Shown: piece by piece, positions 52,860 to 61,382 of the stretch | Layout: the number at the start of each line of letters is the position of its first letter | How positions within the stretch are numbered: position 1 is the first letter of the stretch | Source: a bacterium HR33 | Lineage (GTDB): Bacteria > Gemmatimonadota > Gemmatimonadetes > Gemmatimonadales > GWC2-71-9 | DNA length: 64,000 bases | Reading direction: 5' to 3' | Assembly (NCBI GenBank): GCA_002923375.1 | Contig: BEIJ01000001.1 | Coordinates: forward strand, 744,001-808,000 | Position numbers and translations under genes: made by a program | The notes under the pieces: generated by a model | What the model saw: the letters and a program-made list of their open reading frames with translations, nothing else | Databases searched by the model: none | Told to the model about the DNA's origin: nothing

Positions 52860-54302
52860 TCATCTGGACCGGTAATCCAGCGGCGGCGGCCGATCTCCCA
52901 CCAGGGCTCTGTAGACGAAGTTCGGCCCTACCGCGCGGCGATGTTCCGCCTTTGCTTTTTCAATAATCGAAGGGTCGGTGAAAAGATCGATCGCCGTAAG
53001 GGCCAAAGTCTTGGCCGCCACCAGCATCCCTTTCATCCCTATGCTGGTACCGCCCGCGGCGATCGCCTGCCAGGAGTGGGCCGCCGTGCCCGGAACCCAG
53101 GTGGCGGTCTCCAGACCCGCCGTGGGAACTACCCAACTGACATCGGCAACGTCGGTGGAACCGCCGCCCGGACCGCCGATCCCGTAGGGCTGGATCTCGG
53201 CGGCGCTTTCCAAAGGCGGCGCGTCCGCCGGCAGGGTTTTTCTGATCTCTTCGGCGAAGGCCCGCTCCTCCGCGGTGTACCTCACTCCTCCCACACGCCG
53301 CAAGTTCCTGTCCACTACCCGGCCCAAAACGTCATTGGGCAACATCGCATAGAGGGCGTGAATCACCTCGTACTCCACCCGCGTACCGGTTCCCATCGCA
53401 GCACCTTCGGCGGCCTTCACCACCCGGTCGAAGATCTCCTCCACCTGCCGGTGATCGGGATGCCGCACGTAGTAGTAAACTTCGGCGAAGTCAGGCACCA
53501 CGTTGGGAGCGGCGCCGCCGCTGGTGATCACGTAGTGAATGCGAGCCTTGTCGGGCACGTGCTCCCGCATCAGGTTCACCATGTAATTCATCGCCTCCAC
53601 GGCGTCCAAGGCGGAGCGCCCCCGCTCCGGAGCTGCGGCCGCGTGGGCCGAAACCCCGTAGAAGCGGAACTTGGCCGACTTGTTGGCCAGGCTGCTATCC
53701 TGCGCAGCGCTGTTTTGGCTCGATGCGTGCCAGTGGAGAACCGCATCCACGTCATTGAACAACCCGTCGCGCACCATGTAAACCTTCCCGGCACCGCCCT
53801 CCTCCGCCGGAGTGCCGTAAACCCGGATCGTTCCCCGCCGACCGGCGCCCTCGAGCCACTGTTTCACCGCGATCGCGGCGGCGATGGAACCGGTACCGAA
53901 AAGATGATGCCCGCAGGCGTGCCCCGCGTCCTTGCCTTCGATCGCCCGCCGTATCGGCACGGCGTCTTGGGTAATGCCGGGGAGGGCGTCGAACTCTGCC
54001 AGGATAGCGACCACGGGCGAGCCCTTTCCGTAGCTCGCGATAAAAGCGGTAGGCATCCCGGCCACTCCCGCTTCCACTTCGAAACCGGCGGAGCGCAGCT
54101 GTTCCTGGAGCAAAGTCGAGCTTCGAGTCTCCTGGTAGCCCACCTCTGCCCAGTCCCAGATCTGCTTGGCGACCTGAGCGTATCGGTCGTAGTTGCTGTC
54201 TAGCGACCTCAGGACCGCGTCGCGCGGGTCTTGAGCCTGAAGAGTCGACCCGGCAGCCCACAGAAAAACGGCCGCCAAAAGATTCGGGTACAGTCGAGCC
54301 AT
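52860..54302 (-). CDS. Exported M20-family amidohydrolase (AbgB/indole-acetyl hydrolase-like)
   Basis: A 480-residue M20 metallohydrolase with a signal peptide ending TLQAQ. Metal ligands appear in DAGHACGHHLFGTG (about residue 129), TPAEEGGAGKV and GTAAHSWQAIAAGG. The central dimerisation domain starts FRFYGVSAHAAAAPERGRSALDAVEAM. Length and motifs match aminobenzoyl-glutamate/N-acyl-amino-acid hydrolases. It probably cleaves an N-acyl amide in the periplasm. It lies downstream of the benzoyl-CoA cluster but after a 94-base repeat-containing gap, so cotranscription is uncertain. Confidence 0.87.
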   Translation of the reverse strand: MARLYPNLLAAVFLWAAGSTLQAQDPRDAVLRSLDSNYDRYAQVAKQIWDWAEVGYQETRSSTLLQEQLRSAGFEVEAGVAGMPTAFIASYGKGSPVVAILAEFDALPGITQDAVPIRRAIEGKDAGHACGHHLFGTGSIAAAIAVKQWLEGAGRRGTIRVYGTPAEEGGAGKVYMVRDGLFNDVDAVLHWHASSQNSAAQDSSLANKSAKFRFYGVSAHAAAAPERGRSALDAVEAMNYMVNLMREHVPDKARIHYVITSGGAAPNVVPDFAEVYYYVRHPDHRQVEEIFDRVVKAAEGAAMGTGTRVEYEVIHALYAMLPNDVLGRVVDRNLRRVGGVRYTAEERAFAEEIRKTLPADAPPLESAAEIQPYGIGGPGGGSTDVADVSWVVPTAGLETATWVPGTAAHSWQAIAAGGTSIGMKGMLVAAKTLALTAIDLFTDPSIIEKAKAEHRRAVGPNFVYRALVGDRPPPLDYRSR

Positions 54303-54329
54303 CGCTTGGTTCCTCCTCCAAAATCCTTA

Positions 54330-54390
54330 TAAGATCCGCCGGCTAAGATCCGCCGGCGCCAGGAATCCTTTAAGCTCCCCCGGCGCCAGG
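54330..54390. repeat. Short intergenic repeats
   Basis: TAAGATCCGCCGGC is tandemly repeated (54330-54343, 54344-54357), and CGGCGCCAGG occurs at 54352-54361 and again at 54381-54390. They fill most of the 94-base gap between the M20 hydrolase and CopD-like genes. Possibly slipped-strand duplication or a regulatory element. Confidence 0.55.
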
Positions 54391-54396
54391 CCGCCG

Positions 54397-54894
54397 CTAC
54401 GGCATTCCTCCCCTCGCCAGCCGGGCCGCCGCTATCAACAGCGCTATTCCCAGGATCGCGTTGATCCTGGCGATCCAACTGCTGGCTTTCCGCAGCCGGG
54501 CGGCTCGCCTGGTCTCCGGGGGCACCCGGGACGCAGCGGGGCCCAAGACAAAATCGTGCAGCGCGCTCAGCACCATCATAAGCGTCACGAGCCCGAGTTT
54601 CCACAGCAGAGCTTTTCCGAAGGGCGAACTCCAAAACGCTGTGCTCCCCATGACCGGCGCATTCAATACGCCCCTGAGATGGAGATTTGCCGCTCCGGTA
54701 AGCAGCAAGACGGCGATCGCCACCCAACCCCACAGGCGGAACCGTACCCCAAGTTTTTGGAACAGCTCCGAGCGTTGGCCCGGCGGCAGCTCGCGCAGGA
54801 TCGGTGCCGCCACCACGGCCAAGAAGAACATCCCGCCGAGCCAAAAGAGCGCGGCGAGGAGGTGCAGCGTGACCACGAAAAGGTAGAGTGACAC
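54397..54894 (-). CDS. CopD-like membrane protein
   Basis: A 165-residue membrane protein with about four helices: LFVVTLHLLAALFWLGGMFFLAVV, a second around FRLWGWVAIAVLLLTGAANL, LLWKLGLVTLMMVLSALHDF and INAILGIALLIAA. The HLLAALFWLGGMFF pattern resembles the CopD/DUF4149-type integral membrane domain with histidine in helix 1. GTG start. It follows the hemerythrin-like gene by 51 bases on the same strand. The exact function, possibly copper or haem related, is unknown. Confidence 0.65.
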   Translation of the reverse strand: MSLYLFVVTLHLLAALFWLGGMFFLAVVAAPILRELPPGQRSELFQKLGVRFRLWGWVAIAVLLLTGAANLHLRGVLNAPVMGSTAFWSSPFGKALLWKLGLVTLMMVLSALHDFVLGPAASRVPPETRRAARLRKASSWIARINAILGIALLIAAARLARGGMP

Positions 54895-54945
54895 CTGAGG
54901 ATAAGATAATTCGGTAAGACGATCGGGAGCCGGAAAGGCGGGGGC

Positions 54946-55449
54946 TCAGCGGGGCTTTTCCCGCGAGCGCCGCAGCCGCATGGCGGCGACCGTGAGTCCT
55001 TCCTCGCCTAACAGACTCCTCGCCATGGGAAACAGCACCTGGTCTTCCCGCTCGATATGAGTCCGTAGCAGCTCCACTATGCCGCGGGCGATCCGCGGCA
55101 CCAACCCTTTGGGATCCCCCGCATTGAGCGCTCTCTCCAGTTCCGCTTCCAATTTCCGGAGCGTCCGGTGCTCTTCGGCGAAAAACTCGCAAGGTGCTTC
55201 CTCGCCTAGCAGGTCGAACAACACCTGCTCCTCATCTTCGTTATGGCGGCGGACCTCGGTAGTGAGAAATGCGTGTGCCTCTTTCACAATTGCGATCGAC
55301 TCGGGCACGGCCTTTCCTTCCTCCAAAGCGGCGGCGGCTTTCTCCAAGCCCTCCAGAATCTCCAATGCAGCGCGGTGCTCGTCTTGAAAAACTGCCAACG
55401 GGTCGAGGAGACCGTCTTCCTTTTCGCCGGACTGCTTGCCGGTTGTCAT
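54946..55449 (-). CDS. Hemerythrin-like (HHE) domain protein
   Basis: A 167-residue helical protein with the HHE pattern: QDEHRAALEIL, VRRHNEDEEQVLFDLL, FAEEHRTLRKLE and LLRTHIEREDQVLFPMA. These supply histidine and acidic residues for a di-iron site that binds oxygen or nitric oxide, or for iron storage. It starts 34 bases after had on the same strand, so it may be the tail of the benzoyl-CoA operon. A role in protecting the oxygen-sensitive reductase is an attractive inference, not shown. Confidence 0.82.
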   Translation of the reverse strand: MTTGKQSGEKEDGLLDPLAVFQDEHRAALEILEGLEKAAAALEEGKAVPESIAIVKEAHAFLTTEVRRHNEDEEQVLFDLLGEEAPCEFFAEEHRTLRKLEAELERALNAGDPKGLVPRIARGIVELLRTHIEREDQVLFPMARSLLGEEGLTVAAMRLRRSREKPR

Positions 55450-55483
55450 AGCGAATCCCCCCGGGAGTCTAGCGTTCGGACGT

Positions 55484-56506
55484 TCAAGGCGTTACTACCC
55501 ATCTTACTCCCTCGCCCCGGCGCAGCCGCTCCAAGCCGTCGTTGATCTCGCCCAGGGGCAACGTTCCGCTGACGACCGGCGCTAGCTTGATTTTCCCGGC
55601 TTGGACCAAACGGAGGATTTCGGGATACTCTCCCGCGCCGCAGCCCAAGCTCCCTACGATTTCGAGCTCGAAAAACATCAAACGGGCGGCGGAAAGTGCC
55701 ACTTCGGCGGCCAAGTATCCGATAACCACTAGGCGTCCACCCGGCTTGAGAGCTGCGAAAGCCAATCGGACCGTGGCAGCAGATCCCACCGCTTCGAAGG
55801 CTACATCCACACCCCCGTCGCTCAGCCGGCGCAATTCGCGTTCCGGGTCGGAAACGGACTCGGGATTGAAAGTTTGCGCGGCGCCTAGTTCCCTCGCTAG
55901 CGACAGACGCGCCTCGTTCTTATCGACGGCAATTACGCTCGCCCCCGCTACCACGGCACACTGGACAGCGTTCAAGCCCACCCCTCCGCAACCCACCACC
56001 GCAACCGCTTGCCCCGGCCGAACTCGCCCGCGCCGCGTAACGGCGTGGTAAGGAGTAGAAACAGCGTCGGCCACCACGCATACCTGGTCCAAGGCGAGGC
56101 CGGGCGGTACCCTCACGAGTTCCGAAGCCGGAACCGTGATATACTCAGCGTAGGCCCCGTCGATATGATTGCCAAGCATGGCAAGGTTGCGGCACAGATT
56201 CTCCCTTCCCGCCCGGCAGTAGGCGCATTTGCCGCAGGAAAGGACCGCCGGTATGAGAACCGGATCTCCCTCGCTCCAAGCCTCCACGCCCGGACCTAGA
56301 GCTGCGATTGTCCCTGATGCCTCGTGGCCTAGGATCAGAGGCGGGGTTTTGAACGTTTGCACCCCGTGATCGATGTAGTGCAGGTCCGTATGGCACAGTC
56401 CGCACGCTGCCACCCTTACCAGGGCTTCGCCCGGCCCGGGTGCGGGCGTGGGGACGTCGCTTATTTCCAGCGGATGCCCCGTACCGCGGAAGACCGCCGC
56501 CTTCAC
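55484..56506 (-). CDS. had: 6-hydroxycyclohex-1-ene-1-carbonyl-CoA dehydrogenase (zinc alcohol dehydrogenase)
   Basis: A 340-residue zinc-dependent medium-chain dehydrogenase. Catalytic zinc residues are in ACGLCHTDLH and ILGHEASG; the structural zinc site is CGKCAYCRAGRENLC; the NAD loop is VAVVGCGGVGLNAVQ. By context it oxidises the alcohol formed by Dch to 6-oxocyclohex-1-ene-1-carbonyl-CoA. The GTG at 56506 overlaps the bcrD stop (GTGA). Sequence alone would only give an alcohol dehydrogenase; the name rests on its place in the bcr-dch-oah operon. Confidence 0.8.
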   Translation of the reverse strand: MKAAVFRGTGHPLEISDVPTPAPGPGEALVRVAACGLCHTDLHYIDHGVQTFKTPPLILGHEASGTIAALGPGVEAWSEGDPVLIPAVLSCGKCAYCRAGRENLCRNLAMLGNHIDGAYAEYITVPASELVRVPPGLALDQVCVVADAVSTPYHAVTRRGRVRPGQAVAVVGCGGVGLNAVQCAVVAGASVIAVDKNEARLSLARELGAAQTFNPESVSDPERELRRLSDGGVDVAFEAVGSAATVRLAFAALKPGGRLVVIGYLAAEVALSAARLMFFELEIVGSLGCGAGEYPEILRLVQAGKIKLAPVVSGTLPLGEINDGLERLRRGEGVRWVVTP

Positions 56507-57309
56507 GCAGCCTCCTCCTGAAGCTTGCGCAAGCGCTGCTGGCCGAGAACCGCAGCTCCCAGAGCCGGCACGAACTGCACCAGATCCCCTTCCGGTACGT
56601 TTACGGGAGAACGGAGGTGCTCCTTTACCACCTCTACCATCCGCCGGAACCGCAGGATGCCTCCGATGAGCGTGAATTCCGGCTCCATACCCACTCGTTT
56701 CAGCAGCTGGACCGACCGGCCCACGAGGGAGACTATGGCCCCATGCATGATGTCCGCCGGAGCCGCCCCCTGGGACAAGTGATTGATCACTTCCGACTCT
56801 GCGAACACCGCGCACACGCCGGAAATGGGCACCGGGTCCTTGGACGTCTCCACCAATGGGCCGATTTCCAGCGTGCTGTAGCCCATATAACGCGCCGTCT
56901 TTTCCAGAAAGGCCCCGGTTCCCGCGGCGCATTTGTCGTTGAGGCGGAAAGACTTGACCTTCCCGTCGGGACCGATTTTGCTGGCCTTCATCGTTTGTCC
57001 TCCCACGTCCAGAATGGTGCGGGTGTCGGGAAAGAGCATCCGCACGCCCCGCGCAGCGGCCGTTAGATCGGTCACCTTGAGGTCGCTGATCTCGTTCTGG
57101 TGGCGACCGAACCCGGTGGCAACCACGTAATCCACATCACCGGGTTCGAGCCCGGCCTGCTCGAGAGCTTCTCGGTAAACGCGATCCGCGGCCTCGCCCA
57201 GCCTGAAGCCCGTGGGCTGGATCGCCTTTGACAGGATGGTGCCGTCTTCGGCCGCGATGACGGCTTTGGTGTAGGTCGACCCTATGTCGATGCCTGCGGT
57301 GAGAGGCAC
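56503..57309 (-). CDS. bcrD: Benzoyl-CoA reductase, ATPase subunit (BcrD/BzdP-like)
   Basis: A 268-residue ASKHA-type ATPase of the benzoyl-CoA reductase/2-hydroxyacyl-CoA dehydratase activator family. Motifs: AGIDIGSTYTKAV (ATP binding), [14 protein letters not shown] with Cys127, and GVCAVFAESEV with Cys166; these two cysteines bind the [4Fe-4S] cluster at the subunit interface. Position DVGGQTMKAS has threonine where the sister subunit has aspartate (GGQD). The GTG at 57309 overlaps the previous stop by one base after GGAGGAG. It couples ATP hydrolysis to low-potential electron transfer into the catalytic subunits. Confidence 0.83.
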   Translation of the reverse strand: MPLTAGIDIGSTYTKAVIAAEDGTILSKAIQPTGFRLGEAADRVYREALEQAGLEPGDVDYVVATGFGRHQNEISDLKVTDLTAAARGVRMLFPDTRTILDVGGQTMKASKIGPDGKVKSFRLNDKCAAGTGAFLEKTARYMGYSTLEIGPLVETSKDPVPISGVCAVFAESEVINHLSQGAAPADIMHGAIVSLVGRSVQLLKRVGMEPEFTLIGGILRFRRMVEVVKEHLRSPVNVPEGDLVQFVPALGAAVLGQQRLRKLQEEAA

Positions 57310-58124
57310 TACGCTCCTCCTCGGGCAACCTGCGGTCGCCGGCTCGCAAGAATGTGATCCAGGGCAAAAAGCGCGGCGCCGAGGGCACCCATGAAATGGG
57401 ACTCTTGGCTCACATTGATTTTTACTCCCAGACGCTGCTTCAGCGCCTCCACCATCGCCACGTTGCGCGCCACACCGCCGGTGAAGGTCACTTCCTCCTC
57501 TATTCCGACTCTGCGCAATAATCCCACCGACCGGGCGGCGATAGATTGGTGTACCCCTAGGAGAATGTCTTCTATCTTCTTGCCCTTTCCGAGCCACGAG
57601 AGAACTTCAGACTCGGCGAAGACGGTGCAGGTGGTGCTTATCTTGACCGGCCTCTCCCCCCGAAGGGCCAGAGGTCCCAGTTCCTCCAGCGGCAGCTCCA
57701 ACGCATTGGCGGCGGCTCCCAGGAACCTTCCGGTACCGGCGGCACACTTGTCGTTCATGCAGAAGTCCAAGATTTCCCCGCTCGGAGATACCCGGATCGC
57801 TTTGGTATCTTGTCCTCCCATATCCAGTACCGTGCGGGTCTTGGGAAACATGTGGACCGCGCCGCGAGCGTGGCAGCTAATCTCGGTCACCTGAGTATTT
57901 CCAAAAGTCACCTTGTAGCGCCCGTAACCGGTGCCCACCACGAACTCCACCTCTTCTTCCCGCAACCCGGCGTTCAACAAAGCCTCCTGGAAGGCGCGCT
58001 CGGCAGCGCGTACCACGTTGGCCCCGGTGTCGATCAACGAGCGGCCGGCGATCCGCCGGGATTCGTCCACGATGACCGCCTTGGTTTGGGTCGAGCCTAC
58101 ATCCACTCCCGCCGCGTAAGCCAT
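57309..58124 (-). CDS. bcrA: Benzoyl-CoA reductase, ATPase subunit (BcrA/BzdQ-like)
   Basis: A 271-residue partner activase. ATP motif [16 protein letters not shown]; the stretch [26 protein letters not shown] is typical of the benzoyl-CoA reductase branch; [10 protein letters not shown] is canonical; cluster cysteines are Cys127 ([13 protein letters not shown]) and Cys166 ([11 protein letters not shown]). It is much shorter than Thauera BcrA (over 400 residues) and similar to Azoarcus-type BzdP/BzdQ. A heterodimer with the bcrD product would bind one [4Fe-4S] cluster and two ATP. AAAGGGG precedes the ATG. Confidence 0.85.
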   Translation of the reverse strand: MAYAAGVDVGSTQTKAVIVDESRRIAGRSLIDTGANVVRAAERAFQEALLNAGLREEEVEFVVGTGYGRYKVTFGNTQVTEISCHARGAVHMFPKTRTVLDMGGQDTKAIRVSPSGEILDFCMNDKCAAGTGRFLGAAANALELPLEELGPLALRGERPVKISTTCTVFAESEVLSWLGKGKKIEDILLGVHQSIAARSVGLLRRVGIEEEVTFTGGVARNVAMVEALKQRLGVKINVSQESHFMGALGAALFALDHILASRRPQVARGGA

Positions 58125-58136
58125 GGTTTTCCCCTT

Positions 58137-59435
58137 TCAGCACGCCGCAGCAGCCTGCCGCTTGCGGGCTGCCAGCCCCTCGAAAAACGCGTCCACCCGG
58201 TTCTTTAACTGGGCTTCGGAAACCACCCGCCGGTCCATCATGTCGGACTCGATGAACAGAGTCGCCACGTCGCGCGAAGCCAGCAGCGCCCGCCGATTGT
58301 CGGCGAGTCCGGTAGACACCGTGCGGCAACTTTTTATTGGGTGAAACACTACGCCGTCTGCCCGGTAGAGATCGATCATCTCCACCAGCGCTTCCGTCTG
58401 GAAAAACATGCTGTCCATTGCCGCGCGTACCGTGACCAGCAGTCCCTCGGCGAGACTTTCGAGCGGGCGCTGCAGATCGTACTGGAAGCCCAGATGAGCG
58501 CCGCCCGAGGCAAACCAGAGGTAGGTCGAGTTGACGAACGTGCCGCCCCACTCGGTGAAGAATTCGTTGAACCTCCGAAAGATCGGGTAGCAGGGAACAC
58601 CCACGAAGATCAGCCGGTAGAGCTCCTCGGTCAGCGTCCCGATTCCGCGATCTGCTTTGTAAGACATCTCTTCCACCAAATTCTCGAAGAACCGAGCCCC
58701 CTCCGCCGTTCCTCGAAAGCCGTTGGCCACACCTAGGTAGATGGTTCCGTCCGAAAGAGCGTTGAACACCGAGGGCTTCGAACGGTTCAGCTCCAAAACC
58801 CGCTGCCAGCCGCGTTGTAGCACGTTGGCGTAGTGCAGGCACTCGCGGAGGCGGTCGATATCGAACCGCCTTCCCGAAACTTTTTCGCATAAAGCAATCA
58901 ATTCCCCCAGCTGGCCGAGCACGTAGCGGCGGTCGTTCTCGAAATCCGGATCTCCCGGCGCGGATCTGTAGCCCGCACTCCTGCCGCCCGGGACGTCGAA
59001 AGTAAAAACCGGGATCTGGTAAAGTCGGGCCCAAATCTCCGCCCATTTGATGTAGGTGTTACAGGCGTTGGTGTACACCGCGAGCGCCGGCTTGGGGATC
59101 CTGCCCATGGGATGCTGACCGCCCCGCAGCTGTACGCCCACGTCCGCTTTGACGTAGCCGCAAATGTCAGGAGAATATCCGTAGCTTTCCGCCTGATCCA
59201 AATACTCGTGCGCCACTCTTCTCACGGCGGTTTGAAGCGAGTTGATCTCCGGAAAGACCAGGGGGAAGTCGAAAGTCCGCAGCAGCTCCGCGAGGCTTCC
59301 CATTACGAAGACGTAAGCTGCTCCCCTTCCTTCGGCGGCCGCCGCCGTCAGCTCCTCAAACCACTTCCGGAACAACGCCGCACCCTCTCGGTTTCCTCGG
59401 CCCACCAGCTCCAGCTCGTGCCCCGGCACTGTCAT
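58137..59435 (-). CDS. bcrB: Benzoyl-CoA reductase, catalytic subunit (BcrB/BzdO-like)
   Basis: A 432-residue protein of the HgdB/BcrBC family. Cysteines likely to hold iron-sulfur clusters occur in SPDICGYVKADVG, YTNACNTYIKWAEIW, VGVPCYPIFRRF and HPIKSCRTVSTG. Length fits the larger catalytic subunit of class I reductase. With the bcrC product it forms the module that performs the two-electron reduction of benzoyl-CoA to cyclohexa-1,5-diene-1-carbonyl-CoA. A 2-hydroxyacyl-CoA dehydratase is the alternative for an isolated gene, but dch, had and oah next door argue strongly for benzoyl-CoA. Confidence 0.83.
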   Translation of the reverse strand: MTVPGHELELVGRGNREGAALFRKWFEELTAAAAEGRGAAYVFVMGSLAELLRTFDFPLVFPEINSLQTAVRRVAHEYLDQAESYGYSPDICGYVKADVGVQLRGGQHPMGRIPKPALAVYTNACNTYIKWAEIWARLYQIPVFTFDVPGGRSAGYRSAPGDPDFENDRRYVLGQLGELIALCEKVSGRRFDIDRLRECLHYANVLQRGWQRVLELNRSKPSVFNALSDGTIYLGVANGFRGTAEGARFFENLVEEMSYKADRGIGTLTEELYRLIFVGVPCYPIFRRFNEFFTEWGGTFVNSTYLWFASGGAHLGFQYDLQRPLESLAEGLLVTVRAAMDSMFFQTEALVEMIDLYRADGVVFHPIKSCRTVSTGLADNRRALLASRDVATLFIESDMMDRRVVSEAQLKNRVDAFFEGLAARKRQAAAAC

Positions 59436-59447
59436 CGCACGGACCCC

Positions 59448-60629
59448 TCAGTCAAAAAGAACGTTTTCCACAAAGGTCTCCAGCTGAAGCTCCAATTGAT
59501 CGAAGCTCACCATGTTTTCCTCGAACTCGCTCACAAAGTAGGGAATCCCCTCACGATCCAGGGCCCGGACGTACGCTACCTGATCTTCCAATCCGGGCTC
59601 GCACATTTTCGCCGCGGTTATGATCGCGGCATCCGCCCGGGCCTCGCGCAACTGCTTCAACAGCATTTCTTCTTTCGGCTTCCGCAGGTCGTGCTGCACC
59701 GGACTGAAGGCGGAACGCTCCAAGTAAGCCTCCGCCAGGTTCAACAACGGGTCTCCCTCCAGCGGCACATCTTCCACTATCCAGCGCAAGCCGATCAGCC
59801 AATCGTCGTCCACCACGTAGCAGGAACGACCCACGGTGCGAATTAGATCGAGAGGAGGTTGTTCGCAAAAACCACCCGTGAAGACCACCCGGATGCGGTC
59901 CTGTTTCTTTGCCGAACGGCGCTCTATGAGCGGCAAGACGTACTGCAGCAAGGCGTTGTGTTCCTCCCGCCTAACCAACCCTCCGAGCGCCACCAGAACG
60001 TAAGCTTCGTCCGCAGATACCAGCCAGGGAGCCTCCCTCCGGATCCGGTAAAGTGCCCGCAATAGCCTGCGATTCTCGTTGTAAACCGCGATCGACTCCC
60101 GCAATTCCGCGTCGCTCACTTTGCGCCCGGTCACCGCCTCGATCGTTCGGAGGAGCCGGCGATATTCACCCCGCAAGTACGCTGCGGCATAGCTGGAGTT
60201 GGCGTTCTGCGGCAGGTAGAGAATTTCGCAAGGATAGGAAAAGTTTCTCCCCCAGACCCCCGCCAAGTTCCGAGCAGCGTCGCAAATGGGGTGGGTAACG
60301 AACAAGTCCAGCTCCACCCTGGCACTCAACACCAGCTCCAGAGAAGTCTTCAAAATGGAGCAGAGATAAGATCCAAAGTGTGACTCTGCTCGGGTGGGTT
60401 CTATCGGAGCGCCTCTGACCTTGAAGGGAAGCGTACCGGCAGCGTGGGCGATCTCCTCCGGAAAATAGACCTGAAAATGACCCACCACCCGGCCGCCGGC
60501 TTCCCTCCACCGGCGTACGGTGGGAAAATCGGTATCCTCCACCAGATCCCGGCAGTCCTCCAGGACTAGCTCGAGGCTCTTGCCCTGCCAGTCGGGCAGA
60601 AGACGGAGATCCGCTAGCGATGACGCCAT
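59448..60629 (-). CDS. bcrC: Benzoyl-CoA reductase, catalytic subunit (BcrC/BzdN-like)
   Basis: A 393-residue HgdB-family protein. Features include [18 protein letters not shown] near the N-terminus, [45 protein letters not shown] and [18 protein letters not shown]. The cysteines CD, PC, FC and MC are cluster-ligand candidates. It pairs with the bcrB product. The ATG at 60629 lies 16 bases inside the end of dch, indicating tight coupling; the ribosome-binding site is weak. Order oah-dch-bcrC-bcrB-bcrA-bcrD-had places all three downstream enzymes with the reductase. Confidence 0.82.
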   Translation of the reverse strand: MASSLADLRLLPDWQGKSLELVLEDCRDLVEDTDFPTVRRWREAGGRVVGHFQVYFPEEIAHAAGTLPFKVRGAPIEPTRAESHFGSYLCSILKTSLELVLSARVELDLFVTHPICDAARNLAGVWGRNFSYPCEILYLPQNANSSYAAAYLRGEYRRLLRTIEAVTGRKVSDAELRESIAVYNENRRLLRALYRIRREAPWLVSADEAYVLVALGGLVRREEHNALLQYVLPLIERRSAKKQDRIRVVFTGGFCEQPPLDLIRTVGRSCYVVDDDWLIGLRWIVEDVPLEGDPLLNLAEAYLERSAFSPVQHDLRKPKEEMLLKQLREARADAAIITAAKMCEPGLEDQVAYVRALDREGIPYFVSEFEENMVSFDQLELQLETFVENVLFD

Positions 60630-61369
60630 ACCGGTTGCCGCTTTTCCAAGAATGCCGTGAGTCCGGCTACCGCATCCTCGGTGGCCATCAACTCGTCTAG
60701 GTAGATCCGCGCCGCCCGATCCCAAGTTTCCCGCGCCACCGCCCGCCCTGCCTTGTAGCACCTCTTGGTCAGCCTGAGAGTGCCCGCGCTGTGACGCGCC
60801 ACTCGCTGCGCCAGCTCCAAAGTCCGGCTTTCCAACTCTCCCTCGGGCACCACGTGGCGGACTATGCCGAGTTCTTTAGCCTCCGCCGCACTCACCGCCT
60901 CCCCGGTGAACAAGAGCTCCGCGGCCGCTCCTGCCGGGGCCAGAAGGGGAAGCAGCACGCAAGCCACGGGCGGGAAAACCCCCAGCCGGATCTCCGGTTG
61001 CCCGAAACTGGCTCCTTCCTCTGCGATCACCATGTCCGCCGCCAAGACCAACTCCAGACCTCCGCCTAGGCATTTCCCCCGAACCGCCGCGATGAGGGGG
61101 ACCGGAAACTCGTACAGGGCGGCCACCGTGTCGACGAACTCGGGTATGAGGTCCCGGCACTCGGGAAGCAGGTGCTCTCTCACATCCGCGCCCGCCGAAA
61201 AGTGCTTCCCTCGAGCTTCGAGCACCACCGCTCTTAGTTCCAGGTCGGCGCTCAGCTCCTCCAGAGCGCCGCGCAGCTCGGACAGCACGCCCCGGGTCAG
61301 TATGTTGAGAGGCGGGTTATCGATGGCCAAGTGCGCCCTGCCGTCGGCCTTGTATAGGTGCACCAACAC
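60614..61369 (-). CDS. dch: Cyclohexa-1,5-diene-1-carbonyl-CoA hydratase
   Basis: A 251-residue crotonase-family enzyme. It shows [20 protein letters not shown], the CoA/oxyanion segment [14 protein letters not shown] and [22 protein letters not shown]. The PPxNILT and FSAGADVxEH patterns fit Dch rather than generic enoyl-CoA hydratase, and the oxyanion-hole glycine pairs are kept. It hydrates the diene formed by benzoyl-CoA reductase to 6-hydroxycyclohex-1-ene-1-carbonyl-CoA. GTG start with GAGGAT upstream, 13 bases after oah. Confidence 0.82.
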   Translation of the reverse strand: MLVHLYKADGRAHLAIDNPPLNILTRGVLSELRGALEELSADLELRAVVLEARGKHFSAGADVREHLLPECRDLIPEFVDTVAALYEFPVPLIAAVRGKCLGGGLELVLAADMVIAEEGASFGQPEIRLGVFPPVACVLLPLLAPAGAAAELLFTGEAVSAAEAKELGIVRHVVPEGELESRTLELAQRVARHSAGTLRLTKRCYKAGRAVARETWDRAARIYLDELMATEDAVAGLTAFLEKRQPVWRHR

Positions 61370-61382
61370 GGATACGACATCC

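Noticed and set aside
56503-60629. 2-hydroxyacyl-CoA dehydratase system (HgdAB/HgdC)
   Set aside because: That system uses one homodimeric activator, whereas two different activases are present, and the flanking dch, had and oah genes only make sense with benzoyl-CoA reductase.
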